From NCBI GenBank assembly GCA_002842095.1, contig PHCB01000001.1, forward strand, positions 310,001 to 374,000: DNA of 64,000 nucleotides, written 5' to 3'. The translations under genes and the position numbers were made by a program. The notes below the pieces were generated by a model. The model searched no databases, was not told the DNA's origin, and worked only from the letters and a program-made list of their open reading frames with translations. Below, piece by piece: positions 1-8,301 of this stretch; the first letter of the stretch is position 1; every line of letters starts with the position of its first letter. This stretch comes from a candidate division BRC1 bacterium HGW-BRC1-1 (GTDB taxonomy: Bacteria; Sumerlaeota; Sumerlaeia; Sumerlaeales; Sumerlaeaceae).

Positions 1-549
<549 letters not shown>

Positions 550-564
550 CCGACCACCCATTGC

Positions 565-607
565 CTTTCCGGCGCGGCACGCTGATCATTGCCGCCGCGC
601 CGGAAAG
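565..607 (+). terminator. Stem-loop after mdh, terminator-like but without a T-run
   Basis: Bases 565-578 and 594-607 are perfect 14-base inverted copies (arm CTTTCCGGCGCGGC) around a 15-base loop, directly after the mdh stop. No T-run follows on either strand, so this is either a factor-dependent terminator or an mRNA 3'-end stabilising hairpin. It also covers the TTG codon at 589, which argues against that codon as the start of the next gene. Confidence 0.5.
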
Positions 608-630
608 AACGGGGGCGGCAGACGCACGCA

Positions 631-2577
631 ATGGCCGGCAATCGACAGAAAAAATATGGGCCAGGCACTAGCCCCGCCAGCCCCCAAGGCTCGCACGCCG
701 GTTTCAACGCCCCCCGCGCGGCCATGCTTGTGGCGTCCGCGTTCATCGCTTTCGTTGTCGTTATCGTCCACCTGCCGAACCTCCAGCACGCGCTCACGAA
801 CTGGGATGACAACGTTAATATCTCGGCGAACCCGCTGCTCAATCCGGTCAGTTTTCGCAACGTCGCGCGCTTCTGGACCGAGCCCTACGCCAACCTCTAC
901 GTCCCGCTGACGTATACCACCTGGGCCGCGGAACGCGCCGCCTTCGGCGCGGCGGCCTGGCCGCAATTCCTCGGCAATCTGCTGCTCCATTGCGGCTCCG
1001 CGCTGATGCTCTTTCGGCTGATCCTGCGCCTCATTCCGCGCGACCTACAAGCCCATCGCGTCCCTGCCGCGCTCCTCGGCGCGCTTCTGTTTGCCTTGCA
1101 TCCCGTTCAGGTTGAATCGGTTGCATGGGCGACAGGACGCAAAGACACGCTCAGCGGATTCTTGGTCCTTGCGGCGCTGTTGTTATACGTCCGCGCCGCG
1201 CAAAGTTCATCCGGTGCCGACGCGCTTGCCCGCCTGCGACGCCCGGCGTGGTGGGCCGCGCAGGCCGCATTCGTCGCGGCCATTCTCGCGAAGCCGTCCG
1301 CCGTCACGTTTCCCGCGTTGGCCTTCGCCCTCGACTGGTTGGCCCTGGGAACCACCGCTCGCGTGGCACTGGCCTCGGCTGCTCCGCCCCTCGCAATCTC
1401 TGCTCTGGCCATCGCCCTCACCGCCACAGCCCAGCCAATCCCCGAGGCGCTCCAGCGCCACTTCACGCCGCTGTGGACGCGCCCCTTCATCGCCGCCGAT
1501 GCCCTGCTTTTTTATATGCGCAAGATTGTCTGGCCCACCGGCCTCGGTGCCAACTACGGGCGCACCCCTGCCGTCGTCATGGCCGGGTCGCGCGCCCTCC
1601 TTCCCCTCACGCTCCTCGCCACGGCCGCTGCGGCGGTGGTCATAACTTTCACGCGGCTCAAACGCCGCGTGGCCCTGCGCCCCTCCCTCGTCTTCGCGGG
1701 GCTTCTCCTCGCCTTCCTCGCCCTCACACCCGTGCTCGGCTTGGTTCCGTTTATCTATCAATCCAAGTCCACCGTGGGCGATCGCTACCTTTACATCCCC
1801 ATGGCCGGAGCGGCCATCGCCCTCGCGATGCTCTGGCGTCGCGCCGCTATCGCCGCAACCCCGCGCTCGCGCTGGGCGCCTTTATCGGGAGCAACAGCAC
1901 TCTTGATCCTCTACGCAGCCCTTTCGGTTTCTCAAGCCGGCACCTGGCGCAACTCCTTCACGCTCTGGACTCGCGCCGTTCAGGTCGCCCCCCAGGCCCC
2001 GGCCAACCGCACCAACCTTGCCAGCGCGCTCCTGGACCTGAACCGCCCCGCCGCAGCCTTGGCTGCAACCGATGAAGCCATCCGCCTTGACCCCGAAAAC
2101 TTTGCCGCCCAGAGCCAGCGCTCCATCGCGCTGTTGCAACTCGGTCGCAACGAGGAAGCCATCGCCGCCGCCGCCCAGGCCGTGGCCCTCGCCCCCAACG
2201 ACGCCGGGGTCTACCAGGCTCAGGGCGACATTCTGCTGAAATCGAAACAGTCTGAGGCCGCTGTCCTTGCATACCAAAAGGCTCTGGCCCTCGACCCGAC
2301 CATTGGCCCCGTCCACCGTAATCTCGCTATAGCGTTGTCGGCCCTGGGCCGCTATGCGGAGGCCGTCCCCCACTTCGAGTTTGTCCTCGCAGAGCGCCCC
2401 GATTTGAGTGAAGATCAGGCGCGGTTTGGTTTTGTTCTGGCCCGGCTCGGGCGCACAGACGAGGCGCTCGTTCATCTTCGGGAAGCGCTCCGCCTCGATC
2501 CCCGCAACGCCCTCGCCACGGAACAACTGAAGCGCCTCGAAAAATCCCCGCCCGCCGACACGTCTCAAGCTGAATAA
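631..2577 (+). CDS. Polytopic membrane protein with C-terminal TPRs, TMTC/GT-C-like
   Basis: This 648-residue protein has a many-pass membrane N-terminus (about residues 30-430) and roughly five tetratricopeptide repeats in the last 190 residues. The early motif NWDDNVNI, followed by a PLTY stretch and ALHPVQVESVAWATGRKD, is characteristic of the TMTC-like family, whose eukaryotic members are protein O-mannosyltransferases with the same membrane-plus-TPR plan. The Asp pair after the first membrane helix is the usual position of GT-C catalytic acids. A lipid-linked sugar transferase role is therefore plausible but unproven. The frame is open from a TTG at 589, but that codon sits inside the mdh stem-loop. 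I chose the ATG at 631, which has a G-rich stretch at 611-618 upstream. Confidence 0.7.
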   Translation: MAGNRQKKYGPGTSPASPQGSHAGFNAPRAAMLVASAFIAFVVVIVHLPNLQHALTNWDDNVNISANPLLNPVSFRNVARFWTEPYANLYVPLTYTTWAAERAAFGAAAWPQFLGNLLLHCGSALMLFRLILRLIPRDLQAHRVPAALLGALLFALHPVQVESVAWATGRKDTLSGFLVLAALLLYVRAAQSSSGADALARLRRPAWWAAQAAFVAAILAKPSAVTFPALAFALDWLALGTTARVALASAAPPLAISALAIALTATAQPIPEALQRHFTPLWTRPFIAADALLFYMRKIVWPTGLGANYGRTPAVVMAGSRALLPLTLLATAAAAVVITFTRLKRRVALRPSLVFAGLLLAFLALTPVLGLVPFIYQSKSTVGDRYLYIPMAGAAIALAMLWRRAAIAATPRSRWAPLSGATALLILYAALSVSQAGTWRNSFTLWTRAVQVAPQAPANRTNLASALLDLNRPAAALAATDEAIRLDPENFAAQSQRSIALLQLGRNEEAIAAAAQAVALAPNDAGVYQAQGDILLKSKQSEAAVLAYQKALALDPTIGPVHRNLAIALSALGRYAEAVPHFEFVLAERPDLSEDQARFGFVLARLGRTDEALVHLREALRLDPRNALATEQLKRLEKSPPADTSQAE

Positions 2578-2686
2578 TCCGCCCCGCATTTTATAAACAC
2601 CACTTGCGCCTGCCCGCCCCGGCTTCATCGTGCGGGAACCATCATTCATGGTGCGCGAACAGCATCCCCCGGGAGTTTCAACTATC

Positions 2687-2875
2687 ATGGCTAAGTGTTC
2701 GGTTTGTGGCAAAGGTCCAAGAACGGGCAACAACGTGAGCCACGCTAACAACAAAACGAAGCGTCGGTTCCTGCCCAACATCCAGAAGGTTCGCGTGCGC
2801 GATGGCGGCACCGTGCGTCGCCGCAACGTTTGCACCGTCTGCCTCAAGTCGGGCGCTGTAACCAAGGCGAACTAA
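2687..2875 (+). CDS. rpmB: 50S ribosomal protein L28
   Basis: This 62-residue protein is ribosomal protein L28 of the large subunit. It begins [11 protein letters not shown] and continues [20 protein letters not shown], the family signature. It retains two Cys pairs, CSVC near the N-terminus and CTVC near residue 50, so it is the zinc-binding (C+) form. The frame is open further upstream to 2630, but the ATG at 2687 gives the standard N-terminus. A good intrinsic terminator follows at 2927-2958, so it is probably transcribed alone or with the upstream TPR gene. Confidence 0.93.
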   Translation: MAKCSVCGKGPRTGNNVSHANNKTKRRFLPNIQKVRVRDGGTVRRRNVCTVCLKSGAVTKAN

Positions 2876-2926
2876 CCGCGCAGGCGCTTGAGGCGTCCGT
2901 GTGCGCTATTTTCCGATCCAATTTCG

Positions 2927-2958
2927 GCCGGAGTGAAGTCCATCTTCCTCCGGCTTTT
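2927..2958 (+). terminator. Intrinsic terminator of rpmB
   Basis: The arm GCCGGAG (2927-2933) pairs with CTCCGGC (2948-2954), and an inner GAAG/CTTC pair continues the stem past a one-base bulge around the loop TCCAT. TTTT follows at 2955-2958. It lies about 50 bases after the rpmB stop. Confidence 0.75.
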
Positions 2959-3023
2959 GGTCGTTTAAACCAGTTCCAAATGCTTGACCACCCCGCCCTG
3001 CCCCGTTAATCGTGAGAATCACC

Positions 3024-4052
3024 ATGACCCCCTCAACCGGCACTTCCGAGTCCAACGTAAATTTCCCACGGCGTCTGGATCTATCCCAAACGCCCACGCC
3101 CCTCCAAATCATGCCACGGCTCACCGCATTTGTTGGCGGACCCAAAATCTGGTTCAAGCGCGATGACCTCACAGGCAGCGCGCTTGCGGGCAACAAAATC
3201 CGCAAACTGGAATTTTCACTGGCCCAGGCTCTCGATCTTCAAGCGAAGGTCATCATCACCGCCGGCGGCATCCAGAGTAACCACTGTCGCGCCACAGCCT
3301 TTGCTTGCGCGCAACTGGGCTTGAAATGCCACCTGATACTCCGCGGCGGCCCCGGCGACACCGCAGCCGATGGCAACCTGCTGCTGGACCATCTGGCCGG
3401 TGCCGAAATCACCTTCGTCCCCCACGAACAATACAGCACCTCGCGCCCCGAAATCCTCGCGGGCATCCAAAATGACTACGAGTCCATGGGCCTCACCTCC
3501 TACTGGATCCCCGTCGGGGCCTCCAACGCCATCGGCTCCTTTGGCTACATTCGCGCCTTCGATGAAATGATGGCGCAGATCGTCCAAGACAACCTGAACA
3601 TCCGACACGTAGTAACCGCCGTGGGATCAGGGGGAACCCTCGCGGGCCTCATCGCGGGCCGTGCATGCACCAGCCACGCCACGCCCCCGAAACTCTGGGG
3701 CGTCAACGTCTGCAACGATGCACCATTTTTCGAAGAAGAAATCCGGGGCATTCTTCACGAGTTGAAGGAAAGCTACAAGGTTCCGGTGAATGCCCAAACG
3801 GAAGAGGTCAACATCATCGACGGCTACGTGGGCGAAGGCTACGCCATCCCCTATGCCGCCGAGATGGAAACCATCCGACAGGTTGGCCAGGTCGAAGGGC
3901 AGGTGCTTGATCCGGTCTACACCGGCAAGGCGTTCCATGCCCTCATCGAGGAATGCAAAGCCGGCCGATTCACCCCCGACGAAGACGTGGTCTTCATCCA
4001 TACGGGCGGGATTTACGGACTCTTCCCCGCGCGCGACCAACTGGGGTTTTAA
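3024..4052 (+). CDS. PLP-dependent D-cysteine desulfhydrase / ACC deaminase family protein
   Basis: This 342-residue cytoplasmic fold-type II PLP enzyme belongs to the D-cysteine desulfhydrase/ACC deaminase family. The likely Schiff-base lysine is K58 in AGNKIRKLEF. The Gln-Ser-Asn-His stretch near residue 84 is the conserved substrate/PLP segment, and VGSGGTLAG near residue 200 is the phosphate-binding loop. Family members release sulfide, pyruvate and ammonia from D-cysteine or deaminate ACC; sequence alone does not decide the substrate here. A GTG four codons upstream (3012) is an alternative start. It converges on carA with a 16-base gap and no clear terminator between them. Confidence 0.82.
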   Translation: MTPSTGTSESNVNFPRRLDLSQTPTPLQIMPRLTAFVGGPKIWFKRDDLTGSALAGNKIRKLEFSLAQALDLQAKVIITAGGIQSNHCRATAFACAQLGLKCHLILRGGPGDTAADGNLLLDHLAGAEITFVPHEQYSTSRPEILAGIQNDYESMGLTSYWIPVGASNAIGSFGYIRAFDEMMAQIVQDNLNIRHVVTAVGSGGTLAGLIAGRACTSHATPPKLWGVNVCNDAPFFEEEIRGILHELKESYKVPVNAQTEEVNIIDGYVGEGYAIPYAAEMETIRQVGQVEGQVLDPVYTGKAFHALIEECKAGRFTPDEDVVFIHTGGIYGLFPARDQLGF

Positions 4053-4068
4053 GCGAACAAGTCCGCCA

Positions 4069-5232
4069 TTACGCCTTTTCGATAAACTTCCGGAAGCGCC
4101 CAAACAGATAGCCCGAATCATGGGGACCGGCGCTGGCCTCGGGGTGGAATTGCACGGCGGTGAACTTGAGCGTCTCGTCTTCGAAACCCTCCAGCGTGCC
4201 GTCGTTCAAATTGACATGGGTCACGGCCGAGGTTGAAGGCAGCGTGGTCGGGTCAACACAGAACCCGTGGTTCTGCGAGGTGATCTCCACACGATTGGTG
4301 AGAAGATCCTTCACGGGGTGATTCGCCCCATGGTGCCCGAACTTCAGCTTGAACGTATCGCCACCACACGCCAGCCCGAGAATCTGGTGGCCCAAACAAA
4401 TGCCGAACAGCGGCACGCGCCCGACGAGGGACTTCACCTCGCCCAGCACATCGCTCAGGGCGGCGGGGTCGCCGGGTCCGTTACTCAGAAAAACTCCATC
4501 GGGCTTCAGCGCCAACACTTCCTGCGCCGTCGTGTGGGAGGGAACAATGGTCACCTTCATACCCGCGGCAACCATGAGATCAGGAATGGTGCGCTTCATA
4601 CCGAAATCGTATGCGACCACTTTCGGGCCATCGGCCAGGCCAGCCATCGCCGTGCGATACTCGCCGCCGGTCAAACCGCCCAAGTCACCACCGCGCTCGC
4701 CACGGGACGGTGCAATCGTGTGTTCGATGCTCTGCGCAATTGTTACGTCCTTCACCAGATTGCGCCCTTCCATGCGGGGAGAATCCAGCGCCACCTGGCG
4801 TAAAACTTCCGCATCATGGCGCTTGGTGGAAACCACCGCGCTCATGCTGCCGCACGAGCGCAGATGCAGCACCAGCGCGCGCGTGTCGATCCCCTCGATC
4901 CCCACGATCCCTTCGCGCTTCATGTAATCCTGAATGCGCTCCTCGCTGCGCCAGTTGGAGGCCACGCGCGATGCCTCGCGAACGATGAAACCAGCCACGT
5001 GGGCCCGCGGAGACTCTGCGTCGAGTTCTGAAATTCCATAATTGCCGATGAGCGGATAGGTCATCACGACCATTTGTCCGGAGTAGGAAGGATCTGTGAG
5101 AACTTCCTGATAACCCATCATACCGGTGTTAAAAATAATCTCGGCTGCCTGCTCGCCGTGTGCCCCGAAGGAGCGCCCCCGAAAGACGGTGCCGTCTTCC
5201 AAAACCAGTGTCGCTGTCGTCTCGTTTATCAT
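4069..5232 (-). CDS. carA: Carbamoyl-phosphate synthase small subunit (glutaminase)
   Basis: This 387-residue protein is the glutamine-hydrolysing subunit that channels ammonia to CarB for carbamoyl phosphate, feeding arginine and pyrimidine synthesis. The N-terminal CPSase small-chain domain begins MINETTATLVLEDGTVFRG. The C-terminal class I glutamine amidotransferase domain has the nucleophile elbow FGICLGHQILGLA and the catalytic His-Glu pair in VQFHPEAS. The frame extends 27 codons further upstream, but family comparison favours the ATG at 5232. carB is not adjacent. acyP is divergent, with a 188-base shared upstream region. Confidence 0.95.
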   Translation of the reverse strand: MINETTATLVLEDGTVFRGRSFGAHGEQAAEIIFNTGMMGYQEVLTDPSYSGQMVVMTYPLIGNYGISELDAESPRAHVAGFIVREASRVASNWRSEERIQDYMKREGIVGIEGIDTRALVLHLRSCGSMSAVVSTKRHDAEVLRQVALDSPRMEGRNLVKDVTIAQSIEHTIAPSRGERGGDLGGLTGGEYRTAMAGLADGPKVVAYDFGMKRTIPDLMVAAGMKVTIVPSHTTAQEVLALKPDGVFLSNGPGDPAALSDVLGEVKSLVGRVPLFGICLGHQILGLACGGDTFKLKFGHHGANHPVKDLLTNRVEITSQNHGFCVDPTTLPSTSAVTHVNLNDGTLEGFEDETLKFTAVQFHPEASAGPHDSGYLFGRFRKFIEKA

Positions 5233-5420
5233 CTGTCCGTGGTTACCAAACCTTTCGGAGTTTGTTTCTATTCGGCGCAGGGGGGGCAAGCGCAAAGGAA
5301 AAGTCGCACCCATTGCTATGTACCGGTCAAATTCTTGCGCTTTCGCTTGCAGCGAACCACCCGTTGTGGCGTTTCAAACGTCATGCTGATAGCGACCACC
5401 TCAACCCAAGTCCCATCATC

Positions 5421-5687
5421 ATGATACTCTCGGCCGTAATCCGGGGGCGCGTGCAGGGCGTCGGGTTCCGTTATTGGGTGCTGCAACAGGCCCGCGAACA
5501 GGGCCTGAAGGGATGGGTGCGCAACGCTCCCGACGGTTCCGTGGAGGTCGAAGCGCAGGGAACGGAAGATCAACTTTTCGAGTTCGAGCAAACTCTCTGG
5601 CGGGGGCCGGTGCTGTCGCGGGTGGACAAGGTGCACGTCAGCCGCCACCACAGTCCCCGAGATTTCAACGTTTTCGATATCCGCTAA
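5421..5687 (+). CDS. acyP: Acylphosphatase
   Basis: This 88-residue protein hydrolyses the carboxyl-phosphate bond of acylphosphates. The N-terminus has the family signature RGRVQGVGFRYW, with the phosphate-binding Arg at position 17, and the catalytic Asn at position 35 in GWVRNAPDGSVEVEAQG. The length is typical. The reading frame is open well upstream, but the ATG at 5421 gives a standard-length protein. It is divergent from carA and ends 31 bases before the opposing radical SAM gene. Confidence 0.93.
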   Translation: MILSAVIRGRVQGVGFRYWVLQQAREQGLKGWVRNAPDGSVEVEAQGTEDQLFEFEQTLWRGPVLSRVDKVHVSRHHSPRDFNVFDIR

Positions 5688-5718
5688 ACGCAACGTCGAA
5701 AGCGGTTAGCCGTCGGCC

Positions 5719-6873
5719 TCAGCGGCTCAAAAATCCTGCGCCGGACAACTCCGCCGGCCAGTCATCGCCGTGGGAATAATCCGCGCGATTGGGCATGCGC
5801 GTCACCTGATGGCAGCGGCGACAGATATGCGGGATACGCATGTTGCGCCAGTTGCCCCAGAAGCTCTGCGCCCTCGGGCCCAGCAACAATTCCATGATTT
5901 CCGTTTCATCCACATTGCCGAAAGAATGGTGGGGGAATTCGCCAAATTCGCTCCGCACCGGCAGATGGCAGCACGGGCTGATGTTGCCCATCCAGTCCAT
6001 GAAAAAGGAACTCAGCGGATCCACCAGGCAGTTGCCCCGCTCCCCCATGTGGAAGGGGTGCAGGCGGAACTCCATGCCACTTTCCCCGGCAATCTTTTCG
6101 CACTCTGCGATGATGTCCGCATACTCCGCCGCGTCGATCAGCAGATTGCCGTCGTTGTCGTGGATGTTCTGCTCGGTTTCAAATTCAAGGGCGTTGCGTT
6201 CGATAAACTTCGCCACGAACAGCGGGAAGCCGCAGCGCGCCGCCTCACGCACGGCCAGCGGCAGTTCACGGAAATTATCGCGCATCACCACAAACACCCA
6301 ACCGGTGCCAACGTGCTCCAGGCCGCGCTCGCGCAGCAGCGCGTGAAAGTTCTCCGCATTGCGCAAAACGCGGTCCCATTTGCCACCGACACGAATGTAC
6401 TCGAACGTCTCCGCTGTCCCGGCATCGATGGAAATCTGCAGATTATCCAGCCCCGCATCCAGCAACCGATCTGACTTCTCACGGTTTAGAATCGTGCCAT
6501 TGGTGGACAGGCGCGGCGACGCCCCGCAACTATGCACCAGCGCCACAAACTCGTGCAGGTCATGGTGCAGCAACGGCTCGCCGTACCCGGTCAGCACCAC
6601 CGCCTCCAGATGGCGCATGAGAGGCACCAGACGCATGAACCGGTCCATGGGCATCAGGCCCTCTTTATGCCCTTCCAGCAATCTCGGACACATCCGGCAG
6701 GCGAGATTACACAGGAAGCTCGCTTCCACATAAATATGGGTCAGGTCTGCCAGGCGGGGATGCAGGCGGCTGCGCGACAATTGCTCTCGCGCCGCGACGC
6801 CCACGCGAGCCTTGAAGGCGCGCCCGCCCTCAAACTTTTCGAGGGCCGTGGAAACTTTGGTTCGGATGGACAT
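5719..6873 (-). CDS. Radical SAM/SPASM-type protein, unknown substrate
   Basis: This protein of about 384 residues is a radical SAM enzyme. The SAM-coordinating [4Fe-4S] Cys motif is CNLACRMC at residues 55-62, followed by GYGEPLLH and a STNGTILN strand of the TIM barrel. Further cysteines near the C-terminus (CLVDP, SPCCH, CRRCHQ) look like a SPASM domain binding auxiliary clusters. Such proteins modify peptides or small molecules; no precursor peptide is visible nearby, so the substrate is unknown. I favour the ATG at 6873, giving MSIRTKV; a GTG at 6930 is possible. It is divergent from rex. Confidence 0.75.
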   Translation of the reverse strand: MSIRTKVSTALEKFEGGRAFKARVGVAAREQLSRSRLHPRLADLTHIYVEASFLCNLACRMCPRLLEGHKEGLMPMDRFMRLVPLMRHLEAVVLTGYGEPLLHHDLHEFVALVHSCGASPRLSTNGTILNREKSDRLLDAGLDNLQISIDAGTAETFEYIRVGGKWDRVLRNAENFHALLRERGLEHVGTGWVFVVMRDNFRELPLAVREAARCGFPLFVAKFIERNALEFETEQNIHDNDGNLLIDAAEYADIIAECEKIAGESGMEFRLHPFHMGERGNCLVDPLSSFFMDWMGNISPCCHLPVRSEFGEFPHHSFGNVDETEIMELLLGPRAQSFWGNWRNMRIPHICRRCHQVTRMPNRADYSHGDDWPAELSGAGFLSR

Positions 6874-7001
6874 ATCGCTCAAATGGACGCCCGCGACGGT
6901 TGAAAATTCAGGATTTGGCCACCACCGCACTTATCGTGCATTATTTCTTTATTTTGTTCTTGCATACCCCCGTTGGGGCCATCATTCAATCGCATCAAAT
7001 A

Positions 7002-7027
7002 TACCGGTAAATATTTCTTTACTGGTA
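7002..7027. promoter_or_regulatory. Palindrome upstream of rex, candidate Rex operator
   Basis: TACCGGTAAA (7002-7011) and TTTACTGGTA (7018-7027) are inverted repeats matching at 9 of 10 positions across a 6-base AT-rich centre (TATTTC). The two-fold, AT-centred layout is that of known Rex sites (consensus TTGTGAA-N4-6-TTCACAA), but the half-site differs. It lies 55 bases upstream of the rex start and between rex and the divergent radical SAM gene. Binding by Rex is inferred. Confidence 0.55.
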
Positions 7028-7081
7028 AGCCGGATGGTCACCAGGCCACACGGCAAGGAACACGGGAGAATCTCAGAGACC

Positions 7082-7747
7082 ATGTCGACGATGATGACAG
7101 ATTCAGAAACCACCGAAGCGCGGGGCGCTCCGCTGCCCAGCGTGAGACGATTACCGCTGTACCTCAACGTGGTGCGCGCCCTGCGCGACTCCGGACGCGA
7201 AATGGTAAGTTGCACCCACATCGCCGAGGAGTTGCAGGCAGACCCCACACAGGTTCGCAAGGATCTCGCCATCACCGGCATCACGGGCAAACCCAAGGTG
7301 GGTTACGACGCCGTTGAGTTGATTGAAGCGATCGAGGTTTTTCTCGGATGGAATAACATCTCCGACGCCTTCCTGGCCGGCGTGGGCAACCTCGGAACCG
7401 CGCTGCTCGGCTACCGCCGGTTCGAGAATCTCGGCATGAACATCGTGGCCGCCTTCGACAGCAACCAGACCAAGGTCGGGCGCACGGTGGAGGGTCGCAA
7501 GATTCTGCCCCTGTCACGCATGACCAACCTCGCCTCGCGCATGCACATCCACATCGGAGTGCTGGCCGTGCCGGCGTCGGCCGCCCAGACCGTGGCCGAC
7601 CAAATGGTGGAGGGCGGCATCCTCGCCATCTGGAATTTCACCACCGCCCGTCTCAACGTTCCCTCCAACGTCATCGTGGAACGCGCAGATTTTTCACAAA
7701 GCCTCGCGGCCCTCACGAGCCGCCTCAAAAGGACGCTGAAATCATGA
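7082..7747 (+). CDS. rex: Redox-sensing transcriptional repressor Rex, variant DNA-reading region
   Basis: This 221-residue protein is a Rex repressor, which senses the NADH/NAD+ ratio and derepresses fermentative genes when NADH is high. It has an N-terminal winged helix (about residues 23-75) and a Rossmann domain with GVGNLG at 100-105. After the conserved QVRKDL the usual SYFGEFGKRG-type sequence is replaced by AITGITGKPKVGY, so the DNA-reading and wing residues are non-canonical. The ATG at 7082 is preceded by GGGAGA at 7064-7069. It overlaps the next gene by 4 bases (ATGA), coupling it to the hydrogenase genes, and is probably autoregulated through the palindrome at 7002-7027. Confidence 0.88.
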   Translation: MSTMMTDSETTEARGAPLPSVRRLPLYLNVVRALRDSGREMVSCTHIAEELQADPTQVRKDLAITGITGKPKVGYDAVELIEAIEVFLGWNNISDAFLAGVGNLGTALLGYRRFENLGMNIVAAFDSNQTKVGRTVEGRKILPLSRMTNLASRMHIHIGVLAVPASAAQTVADQMVEGGILAIWNFTTARLNVPSNVIVERADFSQSLAALTSRLKRTLKS

Positions 7748-8301
7748 ACACGGCCCCAGCCGCCCCTGAAGCGATCACCGCAACCGCTGCACCATCCGCA
7801 CCCGCCGAGGCGGGCGCCGAGCGCACCCGCAAGTTCGAAAAATGTGTCGAGGTTCTGAACCGCTACCACCGCAACCCCGCCAAGCTCATCCCCATCCTTC
7901 AGGAGATTCAGGAGAGTTACCGTTACCTGCCCGAGGAAGTGCTGGTATTCGTGGCCACCTCGGTGGGCCTGCCTCCCGCCCGCGTGTTCGGCGTGGCGAC
8001 GTTCTATGCACACTTCACCCTGAAGCCCAAGGGCAAGTACGTCATCCGTCTGTGCGACGGCACCGCCTGCCACGTGCGCGCCAGCCAGCCGATTCTCGAC
8101 GCACTGCGCGGTCGGTTGAGTCTCACCGCCACCGAGCAAACCACCCCCGACATGCTGTTCACCGTGGAAACGGTGAGCTGCCTGGGAGCCTGCGGTCTGG
8201 CCCCCGTCGTGGTGATCAACGAAGACGTTCACGGCCAGATGACCCCCGAAACCGCCGTGGCACTGGTGGATGAAATCTGCACGAAGGAGCAAGGCGCATG
8301 A
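7744..8301 (+). CDS. hydC: NAD-linked [FeFe] hydrogenase small subunit (HydC/NuoE-like)
   Basis: This 185-residue thioredoxin-like [2Fe-2S] subunit is homologous to NuoE. The cluster ligands are visible as C104-x4-C109 (CDGTAC) and C146-x3-C150 (CLGAC). An N-terminal helical bundle precedes the ferredoxin fold, after an Ala/Pro-rich leader of about 25 residues. In trimeric hydrogenases this subunit partners HydB for electron transfer with NAD(H). It overlaps rex by 4 bases and hydB by 4 bases, so the three are translationally coupled. Confidence 0.9.
   Translation: MNTAPAAPEAITATAAPSAPAEAGAERTRKFEKCVEVLNRYHRNPAKLIPILQEIQESYRYLPEEVLVFVATSVGLPPARVFGVATFYAHFTLKPKGKYVIRLCDGTACHVRASQPILDALRGRLSLTATEQTTPDMLFTVETVSCLGACGLAPVVVINEDVHGQMTPETAVALVDEICTKEQGA

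Noticed and set aside
589-630. TTG at 589 as start of the TMTC-like protein
   Set aside because: It lies inside the perfect stem-loop after mdh; the ATG at 631 has better context.
5321-5330. TACCGGTCAA between carA and acyP as a second Rex site
   Set aside because: Only one half-site resembles the rex palindrome; no inverted partner lies at the right distance.
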